DNA of 64,000 bases from Guadua angustifolia (Eukaryota; Streptophyta; Magnoliopsida; Poales; Poaceae). Below the pieces are notes generated by a model. The model was not told the DNA's origin. It made no database searches and saw only the letters and a list, made by a program, of their open reading frames with translations. Location: positions 16,390,423 to 16,454,422 of the forward strand of contig CM070515.1 of NCBI GenBank assembly GCA_036346375.1, given 5' to 3'. Positions 24,411-35,812 of the stretch are shown in pieces. Numbering within the stretch: position 1 is the first letter of the stretch; each line of letters starts with the position of its first letter. The position numbers and the translations under genes are program-made.

Positions 24411-24844
24411 CAGGGGGGAAGTGATGTTATGGATCGTGTCTACTTTAGGAGGCATGAGCCACGGGGATTGTGTGCAGGATAGGCCAACGGCTTGGCGTGG
24501 GCGAGATGGCCTGTTGCCAGCAGTGACCTTATCCTCTCTTAGTTTATCTCTTCTAAAGTATTAAGTTGTTAGGAATTGAGTTTGTTTCCTTCTTAGTATC
24601 CTGGTTGTTAGGGATAAGGAGTTCAGAGGCTAATAAAAAGAGAAAAGCAAGAACAGAAAAGGTACGCTTTAGTACCACAAATAGTCTCCAGGCGCCGCCA
24701 TCGATAACCGGCCGGTGGCTCCGTATAGCCAGTTATCCTGCCAGCAACCTCCTTGATCGTCACGGCTTCATCTTCTCAGAGCCGCCCGGGGCTTAGGCCG
24801 GGAACTCGCGCTTACCTACGCTATCGTCCTGAAGAACCGCATCA
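24411..24844 (+). repeat. Polypurine tract and 3' LTR of gypsy element
   Basis: Polypurine tract AGGGGGGAAG ends at 24421. The 423-bp 3' LTR starts TGATGTTATGG at 24422 and ends CCGCATCA at 24844. Confidence 0.85.
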
Positions 24845-26578
24845 GCCAATGTCATATGAAACACCCTCCCCCCTCAAGTACGGTAAATGTAACACTACTC
24901 AAATTAAATAGAACTACACGAGAATTCGATCTTTTCTCTCTCGCTTTTTATTTTAGGAAACTTGAGAGCCAAGTGAACTAAACTGAATTTGATGGGCGAC
25001 TTCATCTTCTTAATTTGTGATTTTGACGAACACAAACGCGCTTAGGTAAACAAGCTTAACAATTAACTCATACACATATAGATAATAGATTTCAGTCATT
25101 CCTGTCGCCCTGGCCTGTAACCAATTTGTATCAGATTGTTAATTGAGTAAGGAAACCGATTGACACAGGAGTGCTATTATCACAAAGTGCCTAAGTTGTA
25201 AGAGAACAAAATTAAGGAGTGGTGGAAAGGTACTGGCATTAGGACAGGGAAGATTTGGCAAAAGATGTCATATTGAACACGAGCAATGCTTACACAATAT
25301 GTTAACTGGTTCATGATGTTTGAAGATATGTCAACTGAAAAATGTTCCCGTGGGATTCGTCATGCATTACTGCCTATATATGTGTAAAAAATACACTTAT
25401 CTTAAGTTTCAAATTAAAAATCCTTTGTTTCCAAAGTGTTGGTGAACCTGTTTACATCAATTAGCACTAGTATTCTTCAGCTTAATTGGTCTAAATTCTA
25501 CCGCACAATCGTTGTCCTTTACAACAGCCGATAGGCCATACTAGTAATAGCTGCTTAGTTTCTTGCTCAAGGCATAATGAAATACGGCTTCGCCCCTGCT
25601 AATAGACGTCTATTACCAGGTGAATGTATATATAGTGAAACAGGGGGGGGGGTTCCCGTGCAAAGATGTGTTGGATCTGGGAGCAGCGCCAATCAGGACC
25701 ATTGCTCTTCCCTCCCTGCTGGTCCTGCCATTTTCTTCCACTACGTACGTACGTACACGTCGAACCTTGGATTTCTGTTCTCCCAGCGGTAAACGTTCTC
25801 TCCAAGTCCAAAGCCTTGCTAAGAATGACGGTAAAAATGCGCTGTTACATTTGACTTTTACAGTAGCGTAGCGTGCAGCAATGCGTAAGTTATGGTTGTA
25901 GAACCACGAGCGTCGCAAAATTTACTTCGTAAATCTACGGTCGTACGTACGGGCTATCACTCAAGATGGAGCACCAAAGCTTGCTAGTTGCCCACCGACA
26001 ACTCGAGTTGGAGTAATATATGCCCCTACCCTAGAGCAGGAAGGCTCCCTTGCAATTCCCATTTATATTAATTCACGCAACACCCGTTCACCTTTTTTCA
26101 CGCCATGTTTCGTGGTCGCTGCCGCTGGAACAAAACACTGCAGCAGCTGCCCAGTTGTAGCTGCCTGCGTCCCCAACAAACCCAAATCGTGTGCAAGTTT
26201 AGGTAAACATCATCAACATATCCTATGTTGCAGTTCAAGAGAGAGAGAGAGAGAGAGAGAGAGATCCCATCATCCCAATACTATTATGACAGCCGGTAAC
26301 TGTGGAATGTACATCAGCTTTCCTAATGTTGAGTTTCCGGATTCATATCCAAAATATATTTGATAGCACATCTATTTTTGATACTAATAACAAGTAACAC
26401 CATCAATGGAGCAAGAAAGAACACTGAAGAAACAAATTCTCGCCAATTCCATCCAAGAAACACAAATATCACAGCACAGGCACACGCACACGCACACGCA
26501 CTGACTGACACCACCGACCGACACACCACCACCACCTCTGACCTCTCCTTCAGATCCGCCTCGAAAAAGGAAGTCCCC
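24845..26578. other. Intergenic, no gene seen; (GA)n microsatellite 26238-26264
   Basis: AT-rich sequence with scattered short open frames but no domain. A run of about 13 GA dinucleotides lies at 26238-26264. The last few hundred bases should include the 3' UTR of the minus-strand FLA gene. Confidence 0.4.
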
Positions 26579-27361
26579 CTAAGCCAAGGCGGCGGCCACG
26601 GCCAAGGCGACGGGCAGGGCTGCGAGCCACCGAAGACACGGGGCGCCGGCCGCCGCGTTCTTCTTGGAGTTCTTCCTCTGGTCAGCGGGCGGAGCGTCGT
26701 CGCCGGCCGGCCCGGGCGCGTCCGCCACGTGCCGGTGCCGCGCCCTCTTGGAGGCCTTGGGCGCGTCCGCGACCGGCGCGGGCGCGGGCGCCGGCGCCTC
26801 CACTGGTTCGAAGAGCTCCACCGGCTCGAGCACCGTGTCCAGGGCGTAGATGGCGATGGGGTCATTGTCGTACACCGTGGACTTGATCCGCGCAGCGCCG
26901 TCGGAGGCGTCCGTCTTGATGGTCACCTGATCGCCCTCGTTCTGCACCGTGAAGTTGTAGTTCTTGGCCGAGCCGTCGGTGGCGAGGGTGTTCATGACGC
27001 CGTTGTTGGACTTGAGGCTCCGCAGCGAAAAGTACACTGGCACGGCGTGAAACAGCAGCAACGACGCCTTGCCGTCGGCGGTGAGGTTCTTGTACCTGGG
27101 CATGAACGACTTCACGGCGTCGTCGGTGGGGCAGAACGCCGTCACGCCGCCATCCACGGCCGACTGGAACGTGGAATACGCGTCTGGCGAGGCAGCGACC
27201 AGGGTCGCGAACGCCTTGCAGCCACCCTTCGCCATCACGGCCGTGATGTTCCGCGGGGCGGGCGGGGCAGCGGGAGCCTTAGCCGCCGCCTTGCCTCCGG
27301 CGGCAGAGGCGGCGAGGGGGAAGAGGACAAGCAGGGCGGCGGCGAGGTGGAGGCGGCGCAT
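26579..27361 (-). CDS. Fasciclin-like arabinogalactan protein (single FAS1 domain)
   Basis: Secreted, probably GPI-anchored cell-surface glycoprotein of the FLA family, involved in wall architecture and cell adhesion; 260 residues, no intron. The start ATG at 27361 is chosen because it opens a signal peptide, MRRLHLAAALLVLFPLAASA; the in-frame extension upstream is not signal-like. The FAS1 domain spans about residues 36-182: H1-type motif GGVTAFCPTDDAVKSF (71-86), central FHAVPVYFSL (104-113), then IYALDTVLEPVELF (171-184). N-glycosylation sites are at NIT 38, NLT 92 and NFT 136. The Ala-Pro stretch EAPAPAPAPVADAP (188-201) is a typical arabinogalactan glycomodule. The hydrophobic tail LRWLAALPVALAVAAALA fits a GPI signal. 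Sequence resembles the second FAS1 domain of FLA1/2/8/10-type proteins. Strong GC bias, as in many grass genes. Confidence 0.93.
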   Translation of the reverse strand: MRRLHLAAALLVLFPLAASAAGGKAAAKAPAAPPAPRNITAVMAKGGCKAFATLVAASPDAYSTFQSAVDGGVTAFCPTDDAVKSFMPRYKNLTADGKASLLLFHAVPVYFSLRSLKSNNGVMNTLATDGSAKNYNFTVQNEGDQVTIKTDASDGAARIKSTVYDNDPIAIYALDTVLEPVELFEPVEAPAPAPAPVADAPKASKRARHRHVADAPGPAGDDAPPADQRKNSKKNAAAGAPCLRWLAALPVALAVAAALA

Positions 27362-27503
27362 TATGGGCTGTGGCGAGTGTGTGCGCGTGGGAGTGTGGGG
27401 AGTGGGAGCAGTGTAGTGATGAGTGTTGGAGAGAATGAGGCGAGCTGGCTTTGTAAGTGAGGTACCCTTGGGGTTCAGTGGTAATACCAAGGATTGCCAT
27501 TTC

Positions 27504-27711
27504 ACTTTTGTTTGATTTTGTCAGGTTAAAAATTGGTGATGATACTTTTACTGCGGTAGCGTTAAGTTACTATCATTGTCCGTTCTTCTTCGATCGAGTA
27601 TTTGTGCCGGTTCAGCTTATGAATAGAAAGTAAAAGTGTTATCACTGCTAGTTCTAATCGAACCGACAGTGATAAACCGGTAAGAAAAAGATTTTTTATA
27701 GTAGTGTCTTC
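27504..27711. mobile_element. CACTA-like short element upstream of FLA
   Basis: The right end TTTTTTATAGTAGTG (ends 27711) is the CACTA-superfamily terminus CACTACTATAAAAAA in reverse. Inside are diverged inverted segments around TTATCACTG and ACCGGTTTA. The left end near 27504 (CACTTTTGTTTGA) is poor and no 3-bp duplication is clear. It lies about 140-350 bp upstream of the FLA start codon, in its promoter. Confidence 0.45.
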
Positions 27712-28004
27712 TTGTGTCCTTATTTTATTTTGACATTTTGGATTTCATGATGTTTGTAGCGAGCGGCCATCAATGTGTTTTTGATTAATTTTAAAACTAG
27801 AGGTAGTTGGCACTTGGCAAGTGACTTCCATTTTTCATCTATTTTGTCATTGAACATAAGTTTTTCTGATTAAACGTTATCTAAAGAACTAGTATGCAAT
27901 TACATGCAAGATTCTAAGCTAAGAGTAGAATGGTCATGGTACAAAATACTGAGTAGCTAGAGTGGCTATGATATAAATATTGTCATATATTTCCTTGGGT
28001 CTGC
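27712..28004. other. Intergenic, no feature seen
   Basis: AT-rich sequence, nothing recognised. Confidence 0.4.
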
Positions 28005-28120
28005 TAAGGCCCTACTTGGAACTCGTGGAATTTTTTTGTGATTAACATGGGAATTGAATTGCTTCTTTATGAAATTACTGCAAACTCATGTGAAATCCTT
28101 GTGTTCCAAACTGTCCCTAA
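28005..28120. mobile_element. Tourist-like MITE, 110 bp, TAA target duplication
   Basis: Element 28008-28117 with imperfect TIRs, GGCCCTACTTGGAACTC at the left and GTGTTCCAAACTGTCCC at the right, flanked by TAA at 28005-28007 and 28118-28120. The TAA duplication with a GGxCCTxxTTGGAA-type terminus is typical of PIF/Tourist MITEs. Confidence 0.75.
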
Positions 28121-28447
28121 AGAAAATGTCAATGGTAAGTGTTGCAAATAATATTTGCATGGAGAATGGACATGTGAAGGATATAATTCATCATGTATTT
28201 ACCGGTTTTGTTGGGAATGATTGAAGAGAACCGAGGCTATTTCATGTACTTGCTAATTCTTAGGCAAAAAGCTAAAACAAAATCACATCAAACTGCATGA
28301 AATGTAAATCTGCACCAGTGCTTAACCCACACGATGATTGCCACACCACCAAAACTCCTTAAGCTTGAATTTTGCTCCACCAAAACTCTAAGCTGCCTAA
28401 CTACAGCACTAAATTAGTAAAAAAAAATGGCACTAACGTGCAAAAAG

Positions 28448-29328
28448 TAAGGGGTGTTTGGGACAACTCTAACTCTACCAAAATCTGTGGAGTTGATGGA
28501 GCAGGATATTTTTAACTTCAGAAATTTATAGAGATGGAGACAGGGGCGGCGCCAAGGGGGGAAGGCAGGGGCCCCCTAATCAAAATAAAGTTTAGTAGAT
28601 ATTAATTAATAGTAGCTAGCATTAGCAAACAGTAAATAAAGGTCTAGTCCATTTTCAATAGGTAAAGATTTCATTTTTCTCAACTTGATGTATGCAATGC
28701 TTAATTTCTCTTACTAACTTAACAAATGGATTATATAAAACAGTAAAACTTTCCATTATTCAATGGTTGATAGGTCATTACGATTGGTTATAACTCTTAG
28801 GTGTCAACAAAGAATCACAGAGCGAGTATTTTCGGTTATGAAACTTGTCAAGACCCGCATTCAAATAAAATAGGAGATGACTTTTTCGACATTGCATGAT
28901 AATTTACATTGAAAAAGAACTAGCAACGAAAATTAGTTCGAGATAAACTTATTGACTTGTATGATCTTCTAGGTAGTCGAGAACTAAATTTAAGTTAATA
29001 GAGATGTAAGTTTCTTAATCTAAAAAATATGTTATATTTTTCTTATGTAGACATGTGGTTATGCTATTTTTAAATTTAAATGCATCGATATTGCTATGAT
29101 ATTTTTTTATAGATACTACGATAATTTTTAGTTGCTCCACGTGCCCCCCCTAACCTAAAATCCTGGCTCCGCCCCTGGATGGAGCTGTGGGTATATTAAG
29201 AGTGTTTAGGTAGATCATCTTGTTTATATTTTAGACTAAAAATATAAACTTAATTCACTTTATTTTAGTCTATAAGTTTCAAATCTAAACTGAATCTAGG
29301 ATCTGAAGTTCTCCCAAACAGGGCTTAA
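28448..29328. mobile_element. Tourist-like element (28451-29325) carrying a nested hAT
   Basis: The left end GGGGTGTTTGGGACAACTC and right end AGTTCTCCCAAACAGGGCT are inverted partners. TAA occurs at 28448-28450 and 29326-29328. Without the inner hAT and one copy of its target the element is about 230 bp, a normal Tourist size. Confidence 0.7.
28533..29185. mobile_element. Non-autonomous hAT element with 8-bp target duplication
   Basis: Element 28541-29177 (637 bp). Termini are CAGGGGCGGCGCC and GGCTCCGCCCCTG. Flanks are GATGGAGA (28533-28540) and GATGGAGC (29178-29185), matching at 7 of 8 positions. Inside, at about 28808-28930, a decayed piece of the hAT dimerisation domain is readable in one frame: RITERVFSVMKLVKTRIQIK. 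It is therefore a deletion derivative of an autonomous TTF-type hAT. Confidence 0.8.
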
Positions 29329-29784
29329 GGTAGAGAATCAATAGCCGACACTGGCATGGATTATGGACAATGTACCGGACCGGGGGTCCCTGCACTGCAG
29401 CTTGCTGAAACGTAATGAATGTATAGCGAGTCTGATTATGTAACGGATCGCTAACGCTCGTACCCGTTCGCCCTGATAATTGCCGTGGGGACGACGCGCA
29501 AAGAACAGACTACATGCAGAGTGGCCCAAAACATGTGCGTCTCTAGCCTCGTCAGCTCATGCAATCCGACGGCTGGTAAAGCTGCAGCGTGCGTGGCATG
29601 ACAGATTGACAGGGTCACACGTGAGTAGCTAGAGCGCGCCGAGGTAGTTTCGTGGCAGTCTGGGGGCAGCAGCTGCTTCTCCCTCCTGGCGTGCCCCACC
29701 GGTTACCGCGAGGAGGGAGGCCGCCGAGCGACGCCATTGCTAACGTACGGTGGTGGCCTGACGGGCGGTAAAAAGGGAAAAATA
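29329..29784. other. Intergenic, no feature seen
   Basis: GC-richer stretch with no recognised gene or RNA. Confidence 0.35.
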
Positions 29785-31862
29785 CTAGGGGCTGTTTGGT
29801 TTGTAGCCATAAAAAGCCATGCTAAATGTTTGGTCATGGCCAACTCATGGCATGACCAAATATTTGGCAAAATGATAATTTGTTTGGTTTGTATCCAATA
29901 ATTGGCGTAGCAATAAAAATGGTGTTTGGTTCACAGCCCCTGAAAGTAACCAATTGTTGGCATGGCATATTGGCAATGTTTGGTTTGATGCCAAATATTT
30001 AAATGACCATGACTTAAATTTCATTAAGGGAGGCTAAACAAGCACTAGCACAGCAGGCGATGCCAAACAATACTAAATACGATGCACAGAATAAGAGTCT
30101 GATCAGTATCACAAAATGATCACATCTTCTATATACCAAGCTGATAAAACACGAGTATGAATAGTCACAGCAATTAGTCAATTACTACAAGCAAATAAGC
30201 AATGGAATGGCTGTACTAAGCTGCATGGCCGCTCAGGGAACAATAAAGACCAACTTAACAGAGAATAGCAGGTAATACTCCTGACAGTAAACAAAAAAAG
30301 CAGCTATTGATCACAAATACGCAACAGACAATTAACAATCCGAATATATTGGTATTGGTTGCCTGTATGAAGAAATTGAAGTTGCAAGTTGCCAGATTGC
30401 AGACTTAAAAATACATACTGTGGCATCGTGTAGAATGACAGAACAGATTTATTCCTGGTATTGGTTGCCTGTATGAAGAAATTGAAGTATTATTATTGAT
30501 GCAAATCAGCCAAGAAAGATGGAACTTTAAGAAGAGATGGCAAAACGAGTTTTGACCTCTTGCTTCCATCAGTCTTCTTTAAATCCTTGCTTAGTTTGAA
30601 GTCAGCCCAAGAAAGGAGATTGGTGACAACACCCGAGTTAGCAACTGCAATTCAGTTAACGTCAACTACAATTGTCTTCTCAACTCAACAAACCAAAACA
30701 TAATAGCAATCAGCACCCAAAAAAACAGCAGTCAATCAAAACATTGCATTGACTAATAGAGTACATATTGCATAACAATTCCAATCTGAAAACAAGAACA
30801 AACATGCATAGCCATGCCTAGATACAACTAGATGCTAAGTCCTACCAAGTAAGCTAACATAAGCGAATCCACTAAAATCGGGCATCCAACAAAGCCATCT
30901 CATCCATAAAAACTTAAGTAGACTGAAGAATACAGCACATGCATGGCATTAGTCGAAGCAAATAGTAGTTTTAATTCAGGAACTAAAATCTGGGCATCCA
31001 ACCATGCTTATTTGATTACAAAAAGTTTGACAGAAACTGTAATCATTGATAAATGTGAACATCTTGCTTTCCATCTTTGCAAACCAAGTATTTGCTTTAA
31101 ATTCGGATCTGCATTATCCATTATCCGCTTATGGCTTGCTTCTCTCACATTTAACAGTTTATCACGAGAGGAAACACGCCATACATCTGAAACTTATCCA
31201 AAATAAGTGCATGAACAAGAACTTATCCAAAATTTACTCTTTAAAGCGCCTTCACTTAGACTTACACACACCTCCCATCGATCATTTACCTTTTGGTAAA
31301 TCACGAAAGAAAGACAAATGTGAATGATTAGGAACCGATTACAGAAATTCTTTTCTTCTTTGAATGCTAATTCAATATCATTATCATCTTTGTCATCCAC
31401 CGGATAAAATCCTTCTTGTGTAATAGAACAACAAAATAAACAAGATGGAAAAGGCACCTTGTAGTACTTCACGGACCAACCACTAGCATTTCATACTACA
31501 AGTTTGCATCATGTTTCATACATCCAAATCAATAAACCATTACACGTACCACAAAGTCCGGATAATTAAAGCATACCACACATAGATTATACTTACAACC
31601 ATGACAACATATCGTTCATCAATAACCCAACACTTAGTTTTACCCAAAACATGGCAAGCAAAAGATGGGTTACAAATGCAAAAGTTCATCAAGCATCGCC
31701 TTCAAAGACCACCATCATAATTGGCGATAATGAACTCAATAACCCAAGCATCAAGTGTTGCGTTGCTCGCATAATTGAGATAGCTCGAAAAGCTTCTTGG
31801 TCGGGCTTGGAAAGGTGAGTAGCAATCGCAAGCTTGTCCTTAGCAAATAATGGTGAGAGCAT

Positions 31863-32840
31863 CTATTCTTCTCCACAACCCCGCATGAGGATCCTCACGC
31901 GCTTGGGTAAAGTAGCATAAGAGGGAGGAGTCTGCCGCCGCAAGTGAGTCTGCAAGATTCTTGATGCTTCTGCGATGTCATCATTTGATATTTTACTCGG
32001 ACGTGCAGATCTGTCCTTCTTGTTCTTCTTAGGAGGTGATGTTGCCGCTTGCGTTTCTTGCTTGATGTGGAAGAGGATCATCCACATCAATAGGACTGTT
32101 CGTGGGGATTGTGTCGGACTCATTGCCATCATTGTCCTCCATGCCCGAAAGTGCTTTGGGCACTCGATGTCCTCCTCACCACTACTTACATCTTTAATAG
32201 TGACATGATCGTGACAAAGGAGCCATCTGCTCGAGATTGATCTGAGAAAAGCTCTTCTAGCAATTCATAGAATTTGATAGGCCTAGTGAGATAGTTCACG
32301 GTTGCTTTCTGAAATCAATATCAAGTTAAAAGCACAACAAAGTGGTCCTAAGTAAGGAATGATCGTGACAAAGGAGCCATCCGAATTTGATATGAACCTA
32401 AAAAAATGAATAGATTGCAACTTCTTTGGAAGATGAGCTTTCTCAGAATCTGAAATTGTAAACTTGCATAAATTGGTATCAAAGCCATTCCCACTATTAT
32501 TCATGGCACGACGAATCCAACCATACCTCTCCTTGTGAGACCTGTAGTGTCGGTCTACCTGACTTTGAGTTACACCCATGGAAAATTTACCATTAAGAGC
32601 ATTAGCACATTGCAAGTGGTGCTGTTTCTTAAACTTGAAGGTCGATGGCTTATCCTTTCGAAGATCGATGTACCACTGAAGCATGAACTTAGTATTCTCA
32701 TCCGTCCAAGACAAATACCTCTCGCGAGAAGATGAATCTCCCTCGCTCTTGACAACAGTAGCTTTCTTTTTTGAGTTGCTCATGGTACAACCAAATGAAG
32801 TAAGAGTAGTGCTGAAATTAAAATCAATATTTAATAGCAA
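31863..32840 (-). CDS. PIF/Harbinger ORF1, Myb/SANT-like DNA-binding protein (probably interrupted)
   Basis: Accessory protein that, in this superfamily, works with the transposase in nuclear import and end binding. The first open block, 32840-32283, has SRERYLSWTDENTKFMLQWY then FKFKKQHHLQCANALNGKF and VDRHYRSHKERYGWIRR, a typical plant Myb/SANT-like domain. A second block, 32132-31863, is lysine-rich (PPKKNKKDRSARPSK) and fits the C-terminal half. A stop or intron separates the two. A near-repeat of GATCGTGACAAAGGAGCCATC occurs at about 32207 and about 32360, suggesting a local duplication. Start taken at 32783 or 32840. Confidence 0.7.
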
Positions 32841-32931
32841 GTGGTGTAATAATCAGGATTCGGATACATTAGTGCATAGAGAATACATATTCCAATGCTA
32901 CAATAAAATTGTCATATTACAACAATAAAAT

Positions 32932-34336
32932 TCATCCAACAAGTTGATAATCATGCCACATTTGTTGTGCTATGCCATCACGCTTGGCAGCCCACTCACG
33001 TATATCACTATCTCCATCACTAACACGATTGTTGCTCCTAGGGAGATGGGAGTACCAAGTGGCCTCATCAACTATAAGCTCATCAGGTCCATTTTCTATA
33101 ATCCAGTTATGCAGGGCACAACACGCTATGACCACCTTCACTTGAGATTTTAGGGGTATATATGGCCTCTCACTAAGTATCTTGAACCTTCCCTTTAGTG
33201 ATCCAAAACCACGCTCAACAGTGGTCCTAAGTGAGGAATGACGATGGTTGTAGAGCTCTTGGGCATTCTCAGGTAAATGGGAACCCTCAAATTCCTTTAG
33301 ATGGTAACGAACACCACGATATGGTGGCAAAATACCAGGTCGTGCTGCATAACCAGCATCGGCAAGGTAGAATTTTCCTACGAAGATGGTAAGTCATTAT
33401 CTAACAGGTACTTCGTAAAAGCAAAATATGTTAACGTCAAACTAGTAAAATACCTTCTGGTATTTTTAATCTCAGAAAGGCGAGACAAAGCATCCTTTAA
33501 GACAAGAGAGTCATGGGCGAGATCCTCCCACCTGCTAGGACATAAGTGAACCAAGATCGAAATCGATGCTCGCTAACACATTTTGTGTTGGATACATTTT
33601 AGTCCTCTAAACTTATCATCCAAGTTTTTGGGGTGATGCTTTCACATGAGTACCATCTAAAGCCCTATGCAGACCCTACAGTTAACAAGAAATATAAGGT
33701 AAGATGTACCATGTGTTTGATCGAACAACATTAATCTATATAGGTCAATGGCAAATTACCTCAAAGTATGGATGAAATCTTGACTATTAGTGATCTTATC
33801 GTGTGTATCGCTGGACTTCAAATAGATGAGTTCTTTGGCAAGGACACCCATTGCATTTAGCACGACATTGAAGTATCTCGCTAAGCTGTCTCCCCGATCG
33901 CCAAAACTTAAATGCAACAATGACATTTGTATGACGATGCCCTACCATGTATAGAAAGAATGCAACTTGCTCTTCAACCGACACATGAAATGTGTCAACT
34001 AAAAATCCTTTTGCCTAAGTCGATCACAAAGCTTGCAAAATACCACTCTAGTCATACGGAGTTGACTAACACATAATCGTCGAGAGGTTTGAGTTAACCT
34101 AACCAATTCATGACTCCTCCAAATGTCCTGCCCGTGAGAGGACCATACTTCAACCCTCTCTCTTTATGTCTCCTACCATCTCTTAATCTCAACCATAGAG
34201 CTACCATAAGAAGAAGAACACCTATAGCCTTTTGCTTCCATACATAGAAACTAAGATAATAATAAAACAACTGTTGTTCCTCATTGCAATCCATCTGGAC
34301 AAATATTAGCCAAGTAAATCTGATGTCTTGTTTCAA
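32932..34336 (-). pseudogene. PIF/Harbinger DDE transposase (broken)
   Basis: Catalyses excision and integration of the element. Fragments in order: YGPLTGRTFGGVMNWL (about 34130, N-terminal region), then VLNAMGVLAKELIYLKSSD (about 33830), then ALDGTHVKASPQKL with the first catalytic D (about 33650), then WEDLAHDSLVLKDAL (about 33515), then KFYLADAGYAARPGILPPYRG with the second D (about 33350), then RTTVERGFGSLKGRFKIL with the catalytic E (about 33210), and finally CCALHNWIIENG. The last part, 33330-32932, is one clean frame. Upstream parts need several frame changes, so this copy is inactive unless some breaks are introns. Confidence 0.85.
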
Positions 34337-34370
34337 TAAATTAACATAACAAGAAAATTAACATAACTGT

Positions 34371-34430
34371 TAATATAAGCTCATAACTGATAATATAAGC
34401 TCATAACTGATAATATTAGCTCATAACTGA
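34371..34430. repeat. Three 20-bp tandem repeats
   Basis: The unit TAATATAAGCTCATAACTGA is repeated three times (one substitution in the third), inside the Harbinger element upstream of the transposase. Confidence 0.9.
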
Positions 34431-35039
34431 AAATTACATGCACTACGATAGCATAGAAAAAAATATGCAGGGTTGAAATACAATACAGAATAAACATGAT
34501 AGCTTTTCAACTCAATAGTTTCAAAGAAATGTGATGAATGATATGCCTATTTTAAGTTCACAGCAATAAGGGATAAGCACCAATAATACTGCAATCAATG
34601 AAGCTAACATGAATACACAATGTTATAGCTAAAATGAGCCTGAGACACCAAGTATTGTGCAGTCCATTTGAACAAGTGCTCGGACGCACATGGTACTTAC
34701 CAAAATTACCTCCCCAGTTTGAGTACTGTGCAGTGTAATAAAATGCCTAGCAACATCTAGACAATAACATCTCTAGTGACAACAAGCTAAACCATGTCAG
34801 GTTGCATGCTGTTGCTCAAACTTGCATGAGAAGTATGTAGCTTCTTCGTTACTTGACTCACACAACCTAATAAACTCATCAGTTTAACCGCAACAATAGC
34901 TTCATATCCTAACATGACTCAAACAACCTAATAAACTCAGGCCTCGTGTCTGAATCAAATGAACTATCCACACCACCAGTTTAATTAAAAATGAACGAAA
35001 ACATTCATTATGCAGCAGCTGATTTCCTTTAATTCAAAT

Positions 35040-35640
35040 AGGGTTGAATCCCACATACCCTTCGACGCGAGGAAGAGCAGATCCTGGCGGGGAGAAGCGT
35101 GTCGGCGGGGACGCGAGTAGATCCTGGCGGGGCGACCAGATCCTGGCGGGACGACCAGATCCACGGCGGGGACGACCAGATCCGTGGCGGGGAGAAGCAG
35201 GTCGGCGGGACGAGCCTCGTGGCGGGGACGACCAGATTCGCGGCGGGGAGAAGCTTGGTGCCGGGGCGAGAAGCTTGGTGGCGGCGGCCGAGATTGGTGG
35301 GGGCGGCGACTCAGGTGGCGGCGGGGAGAAGCTTGGTGGCGGGGGCGAGATTGGTGGGGGCGGCGAGATTGGTGGGGGTGGCGACTCAGGTGGCGGCGGG
35401 GACCCCCATGGAGGCGCTCGGGAGCTTGGTGGAAGCCAGCGCGGGAGAAAATGGGGGAGGAGCGCGGGAGAAGAGCTCATGGGAGGATTAGCGCCCGGCC
35501 TTCGGGAGGGAGGAGGATTAGCGTCGTGGCCTGGGGTTCGCCAAGGAATGGCGGAGAAATCGGCCGCCCGCGCCATGCCCGCTCGTGGCGTGGAAAAGGG
35601 TTGGCGAGCCAAAGTTTGGAAATGGCGAGCCAAAGTTTGG
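35040..35640 (-). promoter_or_regulatory. GC-rich leader of the Harbinger element
   Basis: About 600 bp of CpG-rich DNA with purine-rich repeats of GGTGGGGGCGGCGA type, in sharp contrast to the AT-rich remainder. On the minus strand it gives a long proline-rich frame (35681-35034) that ends at a good splice donor, AAGG/GTATGT at about 35055. It is best read as promoter and 5' leader or first exon of the transposon genes rather than a separate host gene. Confidence 0.5.
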
Positions 35641-35812
35641 ACCTCAACCAAGTGACAGCCAAATTCAGTTGGCATGTCCAAAGTTTGGTAAGGCTCGTAA
35701 AGGCTTCAATCCAAACATGCCCAAAGTTTGGACCTCAACCAAGTGACAGCCAAATTCAGTTGGCATGTCCAAAGTTTGGTAAGGCTCGTAAAGGCTTCAA
35801 TCCAAACATGCC
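35631..35812. repeat. Perfect 91-bp tandem duplication at the Harbinger right end
   Basis: 35631-35721 and 35722-35812 appear identical by eye. Each copy ends with the terminal sequence CAATCCAAACATGCC, so the element carries two copies of its right terminus. Inside each unit CCAAAGTTTGG occurs twice. Confidence 0.9.

Larger units (their letters stand above)
19555..24844 (+). mobile_element. Ty3/gypsy LTR retrotransposon, Reina-like chromovirus, decayed
   Basis: Order on the plus strand: 5' LTR, PBS, gag, protease, RT, RNase H, integrase, a chromodomain-like tail, polypurine tract, 3' LTR. The total of about 5.3 kb and LTRs of about 0.4 kb fit Reina-type chromoviruses. Over 390 aligned LTR positions I count 8 mismatches (about 2%), so insertion was fairly recent, yet gag-pol contains several stops and frameshifts. 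The 5' LTR lacks the first 33 bp present in the 3' LTR, and no target duplication is visible. The left end is therefore truncated or rearranged. Confidence 0.9.

Noticed and set aside
26360..27460. 366-codon plus-strand frame opposite the FLA gene
   Set aside because: It is the antisense shadow of a GC-rich gene; no domain, and the minus strand has a complete FAS1 protein with signal peptide.
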